Assembly: GCA_003553505.1 (NCBI GenBank)
Contig: PWEN01000050.1
Location: 1 to 34,108, forward strand
Length of the DNA: 34,108 nucleotides
From: Candidatus Nealsoniibacteriota bacterium
Lineage (GTDB): Bacteria > Patescibacteriota > Minisyncoccia > Minisyncoccales > PWPS01
Direction: 5' to 3'
Part shown: piece after piece, positions 1 to 8,155 of the stretch
Numbering within the stretch: the first letter of the stretch is position 1
Layout of the letters: every line of letters starts with the position of its first letter
Notes under the pieces: generated by a model
The model's database searches: none
Told to the model about the DNA's origin: nothing
The model's input: only the letters and a program-made list of their open reading frames with translations
Program-made: the position numbers and the translations under genes

Positions 1-2
1 AA

Positions 3-113
3 TGGAAAACAGTTTACCAGTGGCTTGATTATTACAATTATCAAAGGTTACACTTAAGTCTTAACGGGTTAACACCTGAAGAAAAACTAAAAAGTGTTAC
101 CCTTGAGTGTTAA
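3..113 (+). pseudogene. C-terminal end of an integrase-core (IS3/IS481-like) transposase, cut by the window edge
   Basis: Frame 3 reads WKTVYQWLDYYNYQRLHLSLNGLTPEEKLKSVTLEC*, typical of the rve transposase C-terminus (YNxxRxHxSLNGxTPxEK). Full or partial status is unknown because the 5' part is outside the window. Confidence 0.75.
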
Positions 114-188
114 CTGTACAAGGAGATTGGTTTTAGCTGAAAAATTATAACAGAAAAGGTCGATTAAAAATATAATTAAAAAATAATT

Positions 189-710
189 ATGAAAAAATTT
201 CTTTATATATTAGGTGGCTTAATTCTTGTAATTGTTATTATTGCTGCAATTGGTGGAGATCCCGAAGAAGAATCTGTGGCTGATGATCCGACGGAGACAG
301 AAGAAGGGGTCTTAGAAGATGAAATATTTGAAGTTGGTGATTCTATAGATCATGAGAATAGAATACTTACGGTTGATTCTGTGGAAAGAGGCTGGGTTAG
401 CCCCAATGAATTTGATACACCATCAGAAGGAGAGGCGTATGTTCTTGTTGAGCTTACTCTACAAAATGAAAGCGAAGAAGAGGTGAGTTTTAATCCTCTG
501 CACTTCGAGCTAAAAGATGGAGGAGGAGTAATTCAAAACTATGGTGCAATGGTGACAGGAGTTGATACTCTCTCAAGTGGGGGGTTGGCACCTGGAGGGG
601 AAATTTCAGGAAATTTGGTTTTTGAGGTAAATGAAAATAACCTGGAAGAGCTTACACTTTTTTATGAGCCTGGTTTTTGGGGTGATGATAGAGTAGAGGT
701 GGAGTTGTAA
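189..710 (+). CDS. Membrane-anchored DUF4352-like secreted protein
   Basis: N-terminal TM, acidic linker, then a GDSIDHENRILTVDSVE...EGEAYVLVELTLQNESEEEVSFNPLHFELKD...GGEISGNLVFEV pattern like DUF4352 immunoglobulin-like proteins. Confidence 0.7.
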   Translation: MKKFLYILGGLILVIVIIAAIGGDPEEESVADDPTETEEGVLEDEIFEVGDSIDHENRILTVDSVERGWVSPNEFDTPSEGEAYVLVELTLQNESEEEVSFNPLHFELKDGGGVIQNYGAMVTGVDTLSSGGLAPGGEISGNLVFEVNENNLEELTLFYEPGFWGDDRVEVEL

Positions 711-734
711 TAATTTCTTAAGATATTTTTAATT

Positions 735-774
735 CAAGCCCTTGTACAGATATTATAGTATGAGGGCTTGTTTT
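735..774 (+). terminator. Rho-independent terminator candidate
   Basis: caagccct ... agggcttg stem followed by TTTTA; long loop. Confidence 0.5.
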
Positions 775-860
775 ACTTCATTTTTGTGAAAACAAACACA
801 TATTGTGTTTTTTTATTTTACAGTATGTAAATAAGATTTTTTTATGATAGATTAAATGTT

Positions 861-1346
861 ATGAAAGTAGTAGTAATTGCAGATATTCACGACAATCTTC
901 CCAATCTCCAAAAGTGCCTTGATGAGTGTAGGGAGAGTGGTATTGAGAATATTGTTTGTTGTGGTGATGTAACAAACAAAGAGACTTTGCAGCTTATGTC
1001 GGAGAGTTTTGCCGGAAAGATAATGCTGGTGCGAGGAAATATGGAGATATTTGAAGATGAAGATCTAGAAAGTTACTCTAATATAGATTATAGGGGTCGT
1101 GTGGGATCTTGGGAAATTGACGGAAAGACAGTGGGTGCTTGCCATGAACCTTTTTTAATAGACAAGGTGTTAGAAAAGCGGTCTTGCGATATTGTTTTTT
1201 ATGGGCACACACACAAACCATGGGAAGAGGAAAGAGCAGGAGCAAGAATTATTAATCCCGGAACTCTAGGAGGAGTATTTTATAGACCTACTTATGCGAT
1301 ATGGAACACAGAGACAGGGGAGATGGAGTTGAAATTTATAGGTTAG
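861..1346 (+). CDS. YfcE/MJ0936-type metallophosphoesterase
   Basis: MKVVVIADIHDN, CCGDVT, VRGNME, GACHE, YGHTHKP, INPGTL motifs. Confidence 0.9.
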   Translation: MKVVVIADIHDNLPNLQKCLDECRESGIENIVCCGDVTNKETLQLMSESFAGKIMLVRGNMEIFEDEDLESYSNIDYRGRVGSWEIDGKTVGACHEPFLIDKVLEKRSCDIVFYGHTHKPWEEERAGARIINPGTLGGVFYRPTYAIWNTETGEMELKFIG

Positions 1347-1367
1347 AAAATATGAAATTATATAATA

Positions 1368-1634
1368 ATGAAAAAAATAGAAAAAAAGATTCATCCTGGA
1401 TATTTTGATAAAGTGCTTTCCGGAGAAAAGAAATTTGAGTTAAGATTAAATGATTTTGATATACAATCGGGAGATTTATTGATATTAAAAGAGTGGAATC
1501 CCGAAAAGAAAGAGTATACCGGAAGAGAGATTGAAAAGAAGGTTACAGATGTTTCTAGGTTTGATATAAACAATCTTTTTTGGCCCAAAAAAGAAATAGA
1601 AGAGAAAGGGATACAGATTATCTCTATTGAATAA
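1368..1634 (+). CDS. ASCH/DUF3850-like domain protein
   Basis: IHPGYFDKVLSGEKKFELRLNDFDIQSGDLLILKEW pattern. Confidence 0.75.
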   Translation: MKKIEKKIHPGYFDKVLSGEKKFELRLNDFDIQSGDLLILKEWNPEKKEYTGREIEKKVTDVSRFDINNLFWPKKEIEEKGIQIISIE

Positions 1635-1649
1635 AATCGAATCTTAAAA

Positions 1650-1955
1650 ATGCTTACGTTAATATATATTACCCACGAAAATAAAGAAGAGGCACAAAAG
1701 GTGGTTTCTCACTTACTGGAGAAGAACCTTATCGCTTGTGCTAACATCTTTCCGATTAACAGTTTTTTCCATTGGGAGGGGGAAGTAAATAGTGAAAAAG
1801 AGGTTGTTTCTCTTCTTAAAACATCTAAAGAAAACTGGGAGAAAGTAAAAGGAGAAGTGCAAAAAGTACACCCCTATGAAACCCCTTGTATTTTGAAAAT
1901 GGAAGTACAAGCAAATAGTGACTTTGAAGAGTGGGCAAGAAAAGAAACACAGTAA
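1650..1955 (+). CDS. cutA: CutA-like divalent cation tolerance protein
   Basis: LIACANIFPINSFFHWEGEVNSEKEVVSLLKTS...VQKVHPYETPCILKMEV is the CutA signature. Confidence 0.9.
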   Translation: MLTLIYITHENKEEAQKVVSHLLEKNLIACANIFPINSFFHWEGEVNSEKEVVSLLKTSKENWEKVKGEVQKVHPYETPCILKMEVQANSDFEEWARKETQ

Positions 1956-2099
1956 TAGTAATGGCAAATGATTACACGTAGAATGTAAAAAGATATTTCC
2001 GGAATTTGTTGTAAAGTAATCTGAAAATGTCGTTAACAAGGAGATGCTTGTCTTAAAAAAGTGTAAATTTTCTTTCTATAAAATAAACTTCTTAAAAAC

Positions 2100-3113
2100 A
2101 TGAAAGAAGGATCACATTTTGAGCGTTTTGTTGGAGGCAGTGAAAGCGACAAGAGAAAAGCTCGTGAAAAACTGGAAGAAAACAAGAGTGAGGACTTATC
2201 TAAGTACGAACTGGAAAAGACTCCCGAGGATATAGAGACTATCAAAAAAACAGAAGCTACTGTCAATGAGATAGTAACCCAATATGGGGGAGAGGGAAAA
2301 CCATTATCCCTCGACCGTATTTATGTACTTGAGCCAGACAGTGTTTCAAAAATAACAGAAGGAAGACTATTAAAGGGCATCCATAAAATATTAGAAGGAG
2401 TTGTGGGCGTTGAAAAAGAGGAGTCCAAATTGGAGTTTGTTGGCACTTTGGGCCACGATCTTTTTCACTTGAAGTCATATAAGGCGGCTAGTATCGGAAA
2501 TTCAGCCGAAGATATTCGTCCCTATCGTAGCGGTTTTTCTATGTACGAAAGAGATTTTACCAAAGAAGCGGGTAAAGAAAAAGTGTATTTTGGGATGCTT
2601 GAAGAGGCTATTGTTGCGGAATGTACAAAAAAACCCTTAAAAAGAATCAAAGAAAAAGACGAAGATCTTAGCAAAGAATATGAAGCCAATGAGAAATTAA
2701 AGGAGTGGGTCTATAATTTTAATCTTTCTGAAGGAGTTCCAAAGGAGAAAATTGAAGCAATCAAGGAAGAGTTGTTTTTTGTTCCCGATGCAGAACAAAA
2801 GGTAGAGAAAATAACTACCGAGTATGATGATGAAAAAAGCAGGCAGGCATTTGCTGCGGGACTCATTGCTCGCCTTAGCAAGGATGGGAGCATAGGAGTG
2901 CTTGAGAGATATCAAGAGAGAGAAAAAATGTATAATCTTTTAGATGAACTGGTTGCAAAGTCTGAGGGTAGGTTTAAAAATCGTAGTGAGATCTTTGACG
3001 AGTTTGCTAAGGCTAATTTTTCCGGCAACTATCTAAATATTGCTCGAATTGTTGAAAGTATTTTAGGAAAAGGTTCATTTAGAAAAATAGCAGAAGACTT
3101 TAGTGAAAATTAA
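2100..3113 (+). CDS. Hypothetical protein with a possible HDxxH metallopeptidase-like motif
   Basis: Long ORF with coding-like composition; GTLGHDLFHLKSYK followed by FGMLEEAIVAE. Confidence 0.65.
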   Translation: MKEGSHFERFVGGSESDKRKAREKLEENKSEDLSKYELEKTPEDIETIKKTEATVNEIVTQYGGEGKPLSLDRIYVLEPDSVSKITEGRLLKGIHKILEGVVGVEKEESKLEFVGTLGHDLFHLKSYKAASIGNSAEDIRPYRSGFSMYERDFTKEAGKEKVYFGMLEEAIVAECTKKPLKRIKEKDEDLSKEYEANEKLKEWVYNFNLSEGVPKEKIEAIKEELFFVPDAEQKVEKITTEYDDEKSRQAFAAGLIARLSKDGSIGVLERYQEREKMYNLLDELVAKSEGRFKNRSEIFDEFAKANFSGNYLNIARIVESILGKGSFRKIAEDFSEN

Positions 3114-3165
3114 GTGGGTCATGTCGCTTGAGAGCGATACAGAAGATCATATTAATAAATAAAAC

Positions 3166-3672
3166 ATGAAAGTAACGGTAAACGATTACATGCAGAAAGG
3201 GTACACTTATGAGCTTTCGGAGCCACAAGGAAAGAACTTTCATTCTGACTTTGAGCCTCAGCTCACCCCTAAAGAGATGCTTGAGTTAGGTGTTTTTGGA
3301 GGTGTTTATATGCGTGATTGCAAAAAAGAGTTTCCCGATGACTGGTTCTATAACGCTAAGTTTGCTCCCGAAGATATAAGAGAGCATCTGGCAAAACTTA
3401 ACTACTTTAAGGTAAACGCCAGCCAACCTCTTTCTGTATGGAGAGAAAAAGGCTGGATACATAAGGATGATCCCAGGGGGTGGTTTCAGTGGTACTGTAG
3501 ATACTATATGGGAAGAAGACATGAAGACGATGAAAGACAGATAAAAAGATGGAAACAGATGAAGAGACACATTACACAGATAAAGAACAACTGCAAGAAA
3601 GGGGATGAGAGTTGCAGAAGAAAGCAAAGACAAGCTGTTTTGCACTGGGCTTATGACAGCAGGAGTATGTGA
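3166..3672 (+). CDS. Conserved uncharacterised protein (WREKGWIHKDDPRGWFQWYCRYYMGRR family)
   Basis: 168 aa ORF with strikingly conserved-looking aromatic/charged core. Confidence 0.8.
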   Translation: MKVTVNDYMQKGYTYELSEPQGKNFHSDFEPQLTPKEMLELGVFGGVYMRDCKKEFPDDWFYNAKFAPEDIREHLAKLNYFKVNASQPLSVWREKGWIHKDDPRGWFQWYCRYYMGRRHEDDERQIKRWKQMKRHITQIKNNCKKGDESCRRKQRQAVLHWAYDSRSM

Positions 3673-3695
3673 GATATTTTTTTGAGCACAATTTG

Positions 3696-3704
3696 TGGTA
3701 TAAT
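3696..3704 (+). promoter_or_regulatory. Extended -10 promoter element
   Basis: TGgTATAAT; no good -35, consistent with an extended -10 promoter. Confidence 0.4.
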
Positions 3705-3846
3705 ATTGACACAAAAGAGGGATGAACATTGAAAAAAAGAATAAAGTGTATCGGTTTAAAACCTTAAAAAAGAAAAAGGAGGTGATTAAATCTCAAAGCT
3801 AGATAGAGAGATAGTTAAAAGAAACCAATTATGCAAGGAGGGTGTT

Positions 3847-5070
3847 ATGTCTGGCAATCAGTACAAAGAGGAAGTGATAGATCCTGGAGTTAAAGCTTCG
3901 ATGTTGGCAAAAGAGGTTTGCTTTCAAAGTCATGCGAACTGCCCGGCAGTAAGCGTTATTGCCCATCAACCCGGGAAATTTCGGGGCCCCGTTGGGTATC
4001 TCTGGAAAAAACACATTCTCGAGGAGATGGTGCAGGGAGCTGAAAATCCGGAAAAGTCATGGTCTTTGCTTGAAGAAGTGGAGAACGATGGAGCTGGCGG
4101 AAAACCCCAGTTTTTCACTTTGCTCGGAGATCCTTATGTGAATCGTGGTCTTGGCTGGGAGATAATAACCATGGCTGCGGATGATTTTAGCAGATCAGGA
4201 AGATTTCCGGCCATCATAGCCAATGAAATGAATGTCAAGAAAATCAACGAGGATAATTTTCATTTATTTCAAGCAATCATGGAGGGGTACGGAGAAGCTC
4301 TAAAGGAAGCCCGGCTGGTAAACATCACTGGCGAAATTGCAATAATGAAGCACAGCATAACTGCCTTTTGTGATATAAACTTTATCGAAGGGCAGCTTGT
4401 GTTAACCTGGGGCGCTACTTGCATCGGTTTATCTCGCAAGGAAATGTTGATTGATGGCTCTGACATTGGCCCCGGAATGTCGATCATCGGTTTCTGGGAG
4501 CCGGGGTACAGGTGTAATGGAGGCACTTTCTTTACAAACATTATCTTAGAGAAGTGGGGATCTCCCTTTTCTCGCTCTTTTTGGGAAAGCAAAGAAATGC
4601 TTGATTTTGTCAGAAAACTTACAGTGCCTTCTCAAAGTTATGCCAAAACCATAACTCGCCTTATTGGATGGAATTCGGACGGGAGTGCCGGGAGTCCATT
4701 GGCTTCTATTGCCGGAATTGCCCACATAACCGGTGGAGGTGTTTGGGAAAAGCTTGGCGAAATACTTCCTCAGGGAGTCGGAGCCAATCTTTATTCTATG
4801 CCTGAGCCGGCGGATGTTTTGCTTGAAGGGCAAAAGCTTTCCTGGAATACGAAGTTTCATTTATCTGACTGGAATGCTTACAGCACCTTGCACGGGGGTT
4901 GTGGAGCACTGCTTATTTGTCAGCCATCAGATGAACAGAAGGTCATCAAGGAAGCGAAGAAGGATGGCATAAAAGCCTCTGTTGTGGGAGAAACAACTAA
5001 GGACAATGAGATAATCATCAATTCTCGTTTTAAGGAAAGAAGGACGCTGTCCTCAAAAAAACCTGAGTAA
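3847..5070 (+). CDS. PurM/AIR synthase-like protein
   Basis: VNITGEIAIMKHS (GGETAEMPG-like) and RKEMLIDGSDIGPGMSIIGFWEPGYRCNGGTFFTNIIL (PurM-like); strong SD aaggagggtgttATG. Confidence 0.75.
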   Translation: MSGNQYKEEVIDPGVKASMLAKEVCFQSHANCPAVSVIAHQPGKFRGPVGYLWKKHILEEMVQGAENPEKSWSLLEEVENDGAGGKPQFFTLLGDPYVNRGLGWEIITMAADDFSRSGRFPAIIANEMNVKKINEDNFHLFQAIMEGYGEALKEARLVNITGEIAIMKHSITAFCDINFIEGQLVLTWGATCIGLSRKEMLIDGSDIGPGMSIIGFWEPGYRCNGGTFFTNIILEKWGSPFSRSFWESKEMLDFVRKLTVPSQSYAKTITRLIGWNSDGSAGSPLASIAGIAHITGGGVWEKLGEILPQGVGANLYSMPEPADVLLEGQKLSWNTKFHLSDWNAYSTLHGGCGALLICQPSDEQKVIKEAKKDGIKASVVGETTKDNEIIINSRFKERRTLSSKKPE

Positions 5071-5076
5071 CACAGG

Positions 5077-5104
5077 GCCGCACTGGGATGCGGTCTTTTT
5101 TATT
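5077..5104 (+). terminator. Rho-independent terminator
   Basis: gccgca-ctggga-tgcggt followed by CTTTTTT. Confidence 0.7.
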
Positions 5105-5147
5105 AAAACAGGAAAGCAAGGATCATTTTTATTGTTTGGGGTGTAAA

Positions 5148-5176
5148 TAAAAAAGGGGCCTCAAAAGACCCCTTTA
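5148..5176 (-). terminator. Rho-independent terminator for the minus-strand gene
   Basis: Minus strand aaaggggtcttttgaggccccttttttattt. Confidence 0.65.
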
Positions 5177-5188
5177 CAAGCGGTAAGC

Positions 5189-5709
5189 TTATTTTTTTAT
5201 GCTTGATATGGCCACTAAAAACAATGTAGTGGCCAAAAAGAAGATTATGACAAAATAAAGCTTAATCTTAAGCCAGGGTGAGTCAAAAGCTTCATGGAGC
5301 AGATAAACATTTTCATTGTCGTAGCTGTATCTTGATATTGATTTTTCCATGTCGTATTTTTCTGAATACTCATATAGGGCATTTTCTCCAAAAAATAGAA
5401 GATTCTTTCAACATGGAGTCCTGTACCAAGAACGCCCTCTTTTTTGCTCCAGCGAATGTAGACAACTCCATCTTCTGGAGCTCTTTCTAGGATCTGTTCA
5501 AATTTTGCAAGCTTAACTCGAGATCCTTCTGGAGCATCAATTCTTTTGACTTGGACAAAGTCTGCATCCACTCCTTTAATGTTGTTCTCAAGAGGGATGG
5601 TTTTTGCTTCTTCTCCTTCAGTGGCTATAAGCCATGCGAGCATTAATATTCCCACGATCCAAAGAACTGCTGCAGCATTAATCCATGTGTGTCTGTTCTT
5701 TTTCATCAC
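5189..5709 (-). CDS. Small two-TM membrane protein, interrupted by an apparent -1 frameshift at 5389-5395
   Basis: N-terminal part (to about 5390) has TM WINAAAVLWIVGILMLAWLIA. After T TTT TTG the -1 frame reads GENALYEYSEKYDMEKSISRYSYDNENVYLLHEAFDSPWLKIKLYFVIIFFLATTLFLVAISSIKK*, ending at 5189. Strong SD gaggagggtgtgATG. Confidence 0.7.
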
Positions 5710-5772
5710 ACCCTCCTCGCTCCTTAAAGAGCATAAATGTTAAAAGTACCATTTTGCTTAATTTGCTGTAAT

Positions 5773-5801
5773 ATATTACAATATTATGACGGTTTTGTCA
5801 A
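5773..5801 (-). promoter_or_regulatory. Sigma70-type promoter for the minus-strand gene, -10 inside a 14-bp palindrome
   Basis: Minus strand TTGACA-N17-TAATAT; palindrome TGTAATATATTACA at 5767-5780. Confidence 0.65.
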
Positions 5802-5861
5802 TTTTGTACTGAAAAATAACCTTCAAGGGGTTTAATACTTTTTATTAGGATTAAGAGATAT

Positions 5862-6428
5862 ATGACAACAAACATAGAAAAAGCAAAAAAAGAGTTTCTT
5901 CAAACAATAGATGATTTTGGTGCTGATCCTTATAGACTAAGAAATCATGTTCCGGAAGCAGAAAAGTGGGCACGCCGCCTTTTAAAAGATAATCCTGAAG
6001 CTGACGTAGAAGTTGTTCTTCTTTCTGTGTGGCTCCATGACATTGGTCACTATCCTGTGCCTACCGATATTGATCATGCAGTGAGAGGAGAGAGGAGAAC
6101 AAAAGAATTTCTAGAGAAGATCGGTTATCCGAAAGATAAGATGGATAAAGTGCTGCACTGTATTAGATCACACAGATGCAAGGATGTTATGCCAAACACT
6201 ATAGAAGCAAAAATTATTGCCTGTGTAGACTCTGCAAGTCATATGACAGAACCGATGTATTTTGATATGGCTAGAGTTGACAAGGAGAATGGAAGTGAAT
6301 TTAGAGCATATGCAAAAATGGATCGTGATTTTAGGGATCTAGAGGCTTTTCCTGAAATTCAAAATGAGTTAAAAGAGATATATGAGAATTGGAAAAAGTT
6401 GATAAAATCTTACGAAAAATTGAAATAA
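5862..6428 (+). CDS. HD-domain phosphohydrolase
   Basis: VWLHDIGH...HAVRGERRTKEFL...HCIRSHR...IIACVDSASHM. Confidence 0.85.
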   Translation: MTTNIEKAKKEFLQTIDDFGADPYRLRNHVPEAEKWARRLLKDNPEADVEVVLLSVWLHDIGHYPVPTDIDHAVRGERRTKEFLEKIGYPKDKMDKVLHCIRSHRCKDVMPNTIEAKIIACVDSASHMTEPMYFDMARVDKENGSEFRAYAKMDRDFRDLEAFPEIQNELKEIYENWKKLIKSYEKLK

Positions 6429-6429
6429 T

Positions 6430-6975
6430 ATGTCAAAACAAATAGAGATAGAGCACAGGTCACGTTTTACAGAAAAGAAATATAAGGAGTTGCTTTCTTT
6501 TTTAAAAGAGAATGGAGAGTATTTAGGAAAAGACGATAAAAATGTATACTTTTTTACACTTCCCGATAAACTACTCAAGGTTACAGATAATATTTCCAAA
6601 GGCACCGCAAAGATAACTGTTAAAACGAGCAAGATAGGACAAGGAAGTGATTTTGAAGAGGTGGAATTTTTTATCTCCCCTCAAGATGCAGAAAAGGCGG
6701 TTCATCTTTTTAAAATACTTGGATTTACGAAGATACACTCTTCTTTTCAGAAAAGAGAGAACTTTAGATACAAGGAAGTGGAGATATCTGTAAAGTATAG
6801 CGATGTTTGGGGATATCATGCAGAGTTTGAGTTGATGGTTAATAGTGTTGATAAAAAAGAAGAAGCAGATAGAAAAATAAAAGAAGTTGCAAGAGGTCTT
6901 GGTGTAGATCTGATGAGTGAAGAAGAGTTGCAGGATTTTATATCGAAGAAAGAAAAACAGATATTTAAAAATTAG
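6430..6975 (+). CDS. CYTH-domain protein (class IV adenylate cyclase/thiamine triphosphatase-like)
   Basis: IEIEHRSRF, alternating charged strands, VWGYHAEFELMV. Confidence 0.75.
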   Translation: MSKQIEIEHRSRFTEKKYKELLSFLKENGEYLGKDDKNVYFFTLPDKLLKVTDNISKGTAKITVKTSKIGQGSDFEEVEFFISPQDAEKAVHLFKILGFTKIHSSFQKRENFRYKEVEISVKYSDVWGYHAEFELMVNSVDKKEEADRKIKEVARGLGVDLMSEEELQDFISKKEKQIFKN

Positions 6976-6977
6976 CT

Positions 6978-7007
6978 TGTGTTCAGAGCTATTTTTATGT
7001 TATAATA
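6978..7007 (+). promoter_or_regulatory. Promoter upstream of ddh-like gene
   Basis: TTGTGT-N18-TATAAT. Confidence 0.5.
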
Positions 7008-7084
7008 TAAGCATTAACAGGAGGGACGTAAGTACGCTAAACAAGTAACGCAAGAAGCCAACAAAAATCAGGAGGAGGTGTGGA

Positions 7085-8068
7085 ATGGTAAGGATCACTA
7101 TCGTGGGGTTTGGACAGCTTGGTCGCGGTGTTTTAGAGGCGATCAAAAGAAACGACGACATGGAGCTTTCTTCAATAATTACCAGGCGTCCGGAAGACGT
7201 CAGAAAGGAGCTTGATGGAAGTGTTGCTGTTTATCATCTGGACCAACTAAAAAAAAGCTTTTCAACAAAAAAATCTGAAGTTGCTATTCTTTGTGTCGGA
7301 TCAAAGGACGACGTGGCCAAAATAGGACCTCAAGTGGCGGCGAAGTATAATACCGTTTGTAGCTTTGACATCCATGAAGAGATTGAGGAATATTCTCTCC
7401 GAATTCGTCCTATTGCAGAAGAAAATGGAAAGGTGTACATGCTCTCCAACGGCTTTGATCCCGGATTTTTCTCGCTTATAAGGTTTATTGGGGATGCTGT
7501 CTTGCCAGAAAGCAAGATTTATACTTTCTACGGCCCCGGTGTAAGTCAGGGACACTCCAATGCCGCCCGGTCGGTTAGTGGAGTGAAGGATGCTAAATCC
7601 TACACCATGCCCGTTCAGGAGTCGGTTGACAGGATAAGAAGAGGGGAGATGCCGACTCTTTCCAAAAGGCAAATGATATGGAGAAAAGTGTTTGTTGTTC
7701 CGAAAAAGGGTGCTGACACAGACAAGATAAGAAGCGATATTGTCGGTATGCCCCTCCAGTTTGATCAATACTATACGGAGGTGCACTTTATTTCTCAGGC
7801 AGAGATGGAAGAAGAGCACCACGCTTCTCCTCACGGAGGGTTTGTTATTATTGTCGGAGTGACCGGTAACGGGAACAAGCAAATTATGGAGTACAGCTTG
7901 AATCTTGAGAGCAACCCCGAGTTTACATCCTCCGTTTTGGTGGCCTTTGCGAGAGCCGCTTTCAAAATGAGTCTCTTTGGGCACAGTGGTGCGTTTGTTG
8001 CCGGACAAACCCCTCTGTTTAACATAAGCCCTCTTTCTCCAAGAGAGCTGCTCAGATACTTCATGTAA
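7085..8068 (+). CDS. ddh: meso-diaminopimelate D-dehydrogenase
   Basis: ITIVGFGQLGRGV; SNGFDPGFFSLIRFIGDAVLPESKIYTFYGPGVSQGHSNAARSVSGVKDAKSYTMPVQESVDRIRRGE; SD aggaggtgtggaATG. Confidence 0.9.
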   Translation: MVRITIVGFGQLGRGVLEAIKRNDDMELSSIITRRPEDVRKELDGSVAVYHLDQLKKSFSTKKSEVAILCVGSKDDVAKIGPQVAAKYNTVCSFDIHEEIEEYSLRIRPIAEENGKVYMLSNGFDPGFFSLIRFIGDAVLPESKIYTFYGPGVSQGHSNAARSVSGVKDAKSYTMPVQESVDRIRRGEMPTLSKRQMIWRKVFVVPKKGADTDKIRSDIVGMPLQFDQYYTEVHFISQAEMEEEHHASPHGGFVIIVGVTGNGNKQIMEYSLNLESNPEFTSSVLVAFARAAFKMSLFGHSGAFVAGQTPLFNISPLSPRELLRYFM

Positions 8069-8079
8069 GGTGAGCCACA

Positions 8080-8105
8080 GGGCAAACGTAAGTTTGCCCA
8101 TTTTA
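8080..8105 (+). terminator. Rho-independent terminator
   Basis: gggcaaac-gtaa-gtttgccc then ATTTTATTT. Confidence 0.75.
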
Positions 8106-8126
8106 TTTATACAGACACTACTGCTA

Positions 8127-8155
8127 TTGCATAATAATACTCCTTTTGTTATACT
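8127..8155 (+). promoter_or_regulatory. Promoter of khpA with a long structured 5'UTR
   Basis: TTGCAT-N17-TATACT; downstream hairpin GTTTCggTCCCGTctatACGGGAtatgGAAAC. Confidence 0.5.

Noticed and set aside
3122-3139. Small hairpin gtcgcttgagagcgat after ORF 2100-3113
   Set aside because: Five-bp stem without a T-run; insufficient to call a terminator or RNA element.
7301-8101. 266-aa minus-strand ORF antisense to ddh
   Set aside because: Shadow ORF; the plus strand encodes a clear DAP dehydrogenase.
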